Assembly (NCBI RefSeq): GCF_006874465.1 | Contig: NZ_VIRL01000025.1 | Coordinates: 48,107 to 112,106, forward strand | Direction of reading: 5' to 3' | Origin: Microbispora bryophytorum | Lineage (GTDB): Bacteria > Actinomycetota > Actinomycetes > Streptosporangiales > Streptosporangiaceae | DNA: 64,000 nucleotides | Shown here: piece after piece, positions 62,363 to 64,000 of the stretch | How positions within the stretch are numbered: the first letter of the stretch is position 1 | Layout of the letters: each line of letters starts with the position of its first letter | Translations under genes and position numbers: made by a program | Notes under the pieces: model-generated | Told to the model about the DNA's origin: nothing | Databases searched by the model: none | The model's input: the letters and a program-made list of their open reading frames with translations, nothing else

Positions 62363-63570
62363 GCCAGGCATCGCCCGAGGCGTACCCCGCCGAGGTCGAC
62401 TGGTTCGGCACGGCCGCCGACGCGCTGCCGGACGACGCCGAGGACAGCGTCCTGATCGGCCGGATCTGGGATCCCGTCGCCGAAGGGCCGTCACCCGTCG
62501 TCGTCCGCGACGGCGACGTCTTCGACATCAGCGCCGATTTCCCGACGATCCGCGACGTCTGCGAGCTGCCGGAGCCCGCCGCCGTGGTGTCGAGGCTCGA
62601 CGGCCGGCGGGTCGGCGGCTTCCGGGAGGTGCTCGCCAACACCGGCGCCGCGGACCGGGACCGCACCCGGCCCTGGCTGCTCGCACCGGTCGACCTCCAG
62701 GCGCTCAAGGCCGCCGGGGTGACCTTCGCCGTCTCGATGATCGAGCGCATCATCGAGGAACGGGCCCGCGGCGACCTGCTGCTCGCGGCGGATATCCGCC
62801 AGCGGATTCTCACCGGCCTCGGCGCCGACCTGCACGGCCTGGCACCGGGCTCGGAGGAGGCGACGCGGCTGAAGAGCCTCCTCGTCGCCGAGGGCATCTG
62901 GAGCCAGTATCTGGAGGTCGGGATCGGACCGGATGCCGAGATCTTCACCAAGGGCCAGATCCTGTCCGCCATGGGAACCGCGGTCCCCGTCGGCGTACTC
63001 GCCGCCTCGACCTGGAACAACCCGGAGCCCGAAGTGGCGCTCATCGTCCAGTCGAGCGGCCGGATCGTGGGGGCGACCCTCGGCAACGACGTGAACCTCC
63101 GGGACGTCGAGGGCCGATCCGCGCTGCTGCTGCCGAGGGCGAAGGACAACAACGCCTCGTGCGCGCTGGGGCCCGTCATCCGGCTCTTCGACGAGCGGTT
63201 CGACCTGGAACAGGTACGCGGCCTCGTGGTGGGCCTGGAAATCGAAGGCGTGGACGGCTTCCGCCTTGAGACGGTCTCGGAGATGGCGCGGATGTCGCGC
63301 GATCCGGAGGCGTTGGTGCGGCAGATGATCGGCCCGCACCATCACTATCCCGACGGCGCGGTCCTCATGCTCGGCACCATGTTCGCGCCCATCCAGGACC
63401 GCGACCGCCCCGGCGAGGGGTTCACGCACAAGGTCGGCGACATCGTGAGGATCAGCTCCCCCGCGCTCGGCACCCTGGTCAACCGCGTCCGGCATGCCGA
63501 GGAGTGCGAACCCTGGGACTTCGGAGTCCGCGATCTCATGGGGAATCTCGTGAAGAGGGGGCTCCTGTGA
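62359..63570 (+). CDS. FAH-family protein, probable 2-keto-3-deoxy sugar-acid dehydratase or hydrolase
   Basis: 403 aa. N-terminal about 110 residues (VLIGRIWDPVAEGPSPVVVRDGDVFDIS) are specific to the long FAH-family group found with acid-sugar dehydratases. The FAH core has the metal-site EPEVALIV (about 215) and GATLGNDVNLRDVEGRSALLLPRAKDNNASCALGP in parts. It probably takes the 2-keto-3-deoxy acid from the previous enzyme, as the FAH-fold 2-keto-3-deoxyarabonate dehydratase of archaea does. ATGA overlap with the dehydratase gene. Confidence 0.82.
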   Translation: MSQASPEAYPAEVDWFGTAADALPDDAEDSVLIGRIWDPVAEGPSPVVVRDGDVFDISADFPTIRDVCELPEPAAVVSRLDGRRVGGFREVLANTGAADRDRTRPWLLAPVDLQALKAAGVTFAVSMIERIIEERARGDLLLAADIRQRILTGLGADLHGLAPGSEEATRLKSLLVAEGIWSQYLEVGIGPDAEIFTKGQILSAMGTAVPVGVLAASTWNNPEPEVALIVQSSGRIVGATLGNDVNLRDVEGRSALLLPRAKDNNASCALGPVIRLFDERFDLEQVRGLVVGLEIEGVDGFRLETVSEMARMSRDPEALVRQMIGPHHHYPDGAVLMLGTMFAPIQDRDRPGEGFTHKVGDIVRISSPALGTLVNRVRHAEECEPWDFGVRDLMGNLVKRGLL

Positions 63571-63626
63571 GCATCGTCGCCGGTTCGGCTCGGGCAGCGG
63601 GATGAGCAGTCGGCTCTCCACATGAC

Positions 63627-63659
63627 ACGGCGGGCTCGGTCTGGTACCGAGCCCGCCGT
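63627..63659. terminator. Hairpin terminator between convergent genes
   Basis: ACGGCGGGCTCGGT (63627-63640) pairs perfectly with 63646-63659 over a 5-nt loop, between the FAH-family gene and the convergent GH62 gene. Confidence 0.85.
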
Positions 63660-63764
63660 TCAGGTCCTCCCGGTCCTGATCGCGTCCGTGGTGGCGCTCA
63701 CCTGGTTCGGTGTGCGCCGTGCCGCGATGGTCAGGAACCTGCGGGTGGGACCCGTGTCATGCCG

Positions 63765-64000
63765 TCAGCGCTGCAGGGTCAGCAGGCCGGGGCGGTAGGG
63801 CAGGAGGCCGTAGTCGCCGCCGGAGCTGGGGCTGCGGCCCTGGTAGAGCAGCTGGAGGTTGCAGGGGTCGACGGTCTTGGTCTGGTCGGGGTTGTTGCGG
63901 ACCAGGTCACCGTGGCTGATGTCGTTGGTCCAGGTGGCGCCGCTGTTGGCCTTGCCGGCGAAGGGGTTGCTCTCGCTCGTGGCGTTCGCCGACCACGAGC
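63765..64000 (-). CDS. GH62 alpha-L-arabinofuranosidase, C-terminal end (cut by window edge)
   Basis: The last 77 codons on the minus strand: [20 protein letters not shown], then [23 protein letters not shown] and [18 protein letters not shown]. The ending DISHGD...VDPCNLQFLYQG...[15 protein letters not shown] is characteristic of GH62, secreted enzymes that remove arabinose side chains from arabinoxylan. The start, signal peptide and any carbohydrate-binding module are outside the window. Confidence 0.85.
   Translation of the reverse strand, partial: SWSANATSESNPFAGKANSGATWTNDISHGDLVRNNPDQTKTVDPCNLQLLYQGRSPSSGGDYGLLPYRPGLLTLQR

Overview
High-GC actinomycete chromosome. Whole-window codon bias, a mycothiol-dependent maleylpyruvate isomerase, IclR, SARP and LuxR regulators and many ATGA/GTGA-coupled genes point to a filamentous actinomycete, perhaps of the Streptosporangiales (the family is inference). 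No rRNA, tRNA or CRISPR array was seen.

Region 1 (1-1607): two minus-strand genes of unknown role, the first cut by the window edge. Region 2 (1636-25796): a catabolic island. An IclR regulator faces a four-gene operon for 3-hydroxybenzoate -> gentisate -> maleylpyruvate -> fumarylpyruvate -> fumarate + pyruvate (2483-6341). Then come SDRs, a PYROXD2-like flavoprotein, a 4,5-dihydroxyphthalate-decarboxylase-like protein, and a long minus-strand unit (ALDH, Zn-ADH, a complete oligopeptide-type ABC importer, a ketosteroid-dehydrogenase-like flavoprotein and an Old Yellow Enzyme/dienoyl-CoA-reductase-like protein). Two further IclR genes flank an SRPBCC protein and a truncated SDR. Region 3 (25797-31091): an accessory, partly decayed stretch with a Schlafen/AlbA_2-type regulator behind four 12-bp repeats, TetR genes, a membrane-protein gene with a compensated frameshift, and a fragment of a group II intron reverse transcriptase.

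Region 4 (31092-54857) is the centrepiece: a biosynthetic cluster built on a dissected polyunsaturated-fatty-acid-synthase-like iterative PKS. Genes in order: AT-ACP-ACP; FabL-type enoyl reductase-KS-short CLF-like domain; KR-DH; P450; MFS exporter; DAG-kinase-like lipid kinase; SDR; stand-alone DH; P450; KR-degenerate DH; 4'-phosphopantetheinyl transferase; acyl-CoA carboxylase beta subunit; MMPL transporter. Most are coupled by 1-4 nt overlaps. A small membrane peptide, an 87-aa protein, a SARP and a LuxR/TrmB-like regulator follow. The fused FabL-like reductase with KS and half-CLF is an arrangement I do not recognise from a characterised pathway; the lipid kinase and MMPL protein suggest a lipid-like product (inference).

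Region 5 (55412-64000): a plant-polysaccharide module with a secreted esterase, an IclR regulator, a sugar ABC importer (solute-binding protein and two permeases, no ATPase in view), an acid-sugar dehydratase of the enolase superfamily, an FAH-fold enzyme, and the end of a GH62 arabinofuranosidase. The esterase and importer promoters share the same -35/-10 boxes and a near-identical 17-bp element, so both are probably controlled by the local IclR protein.
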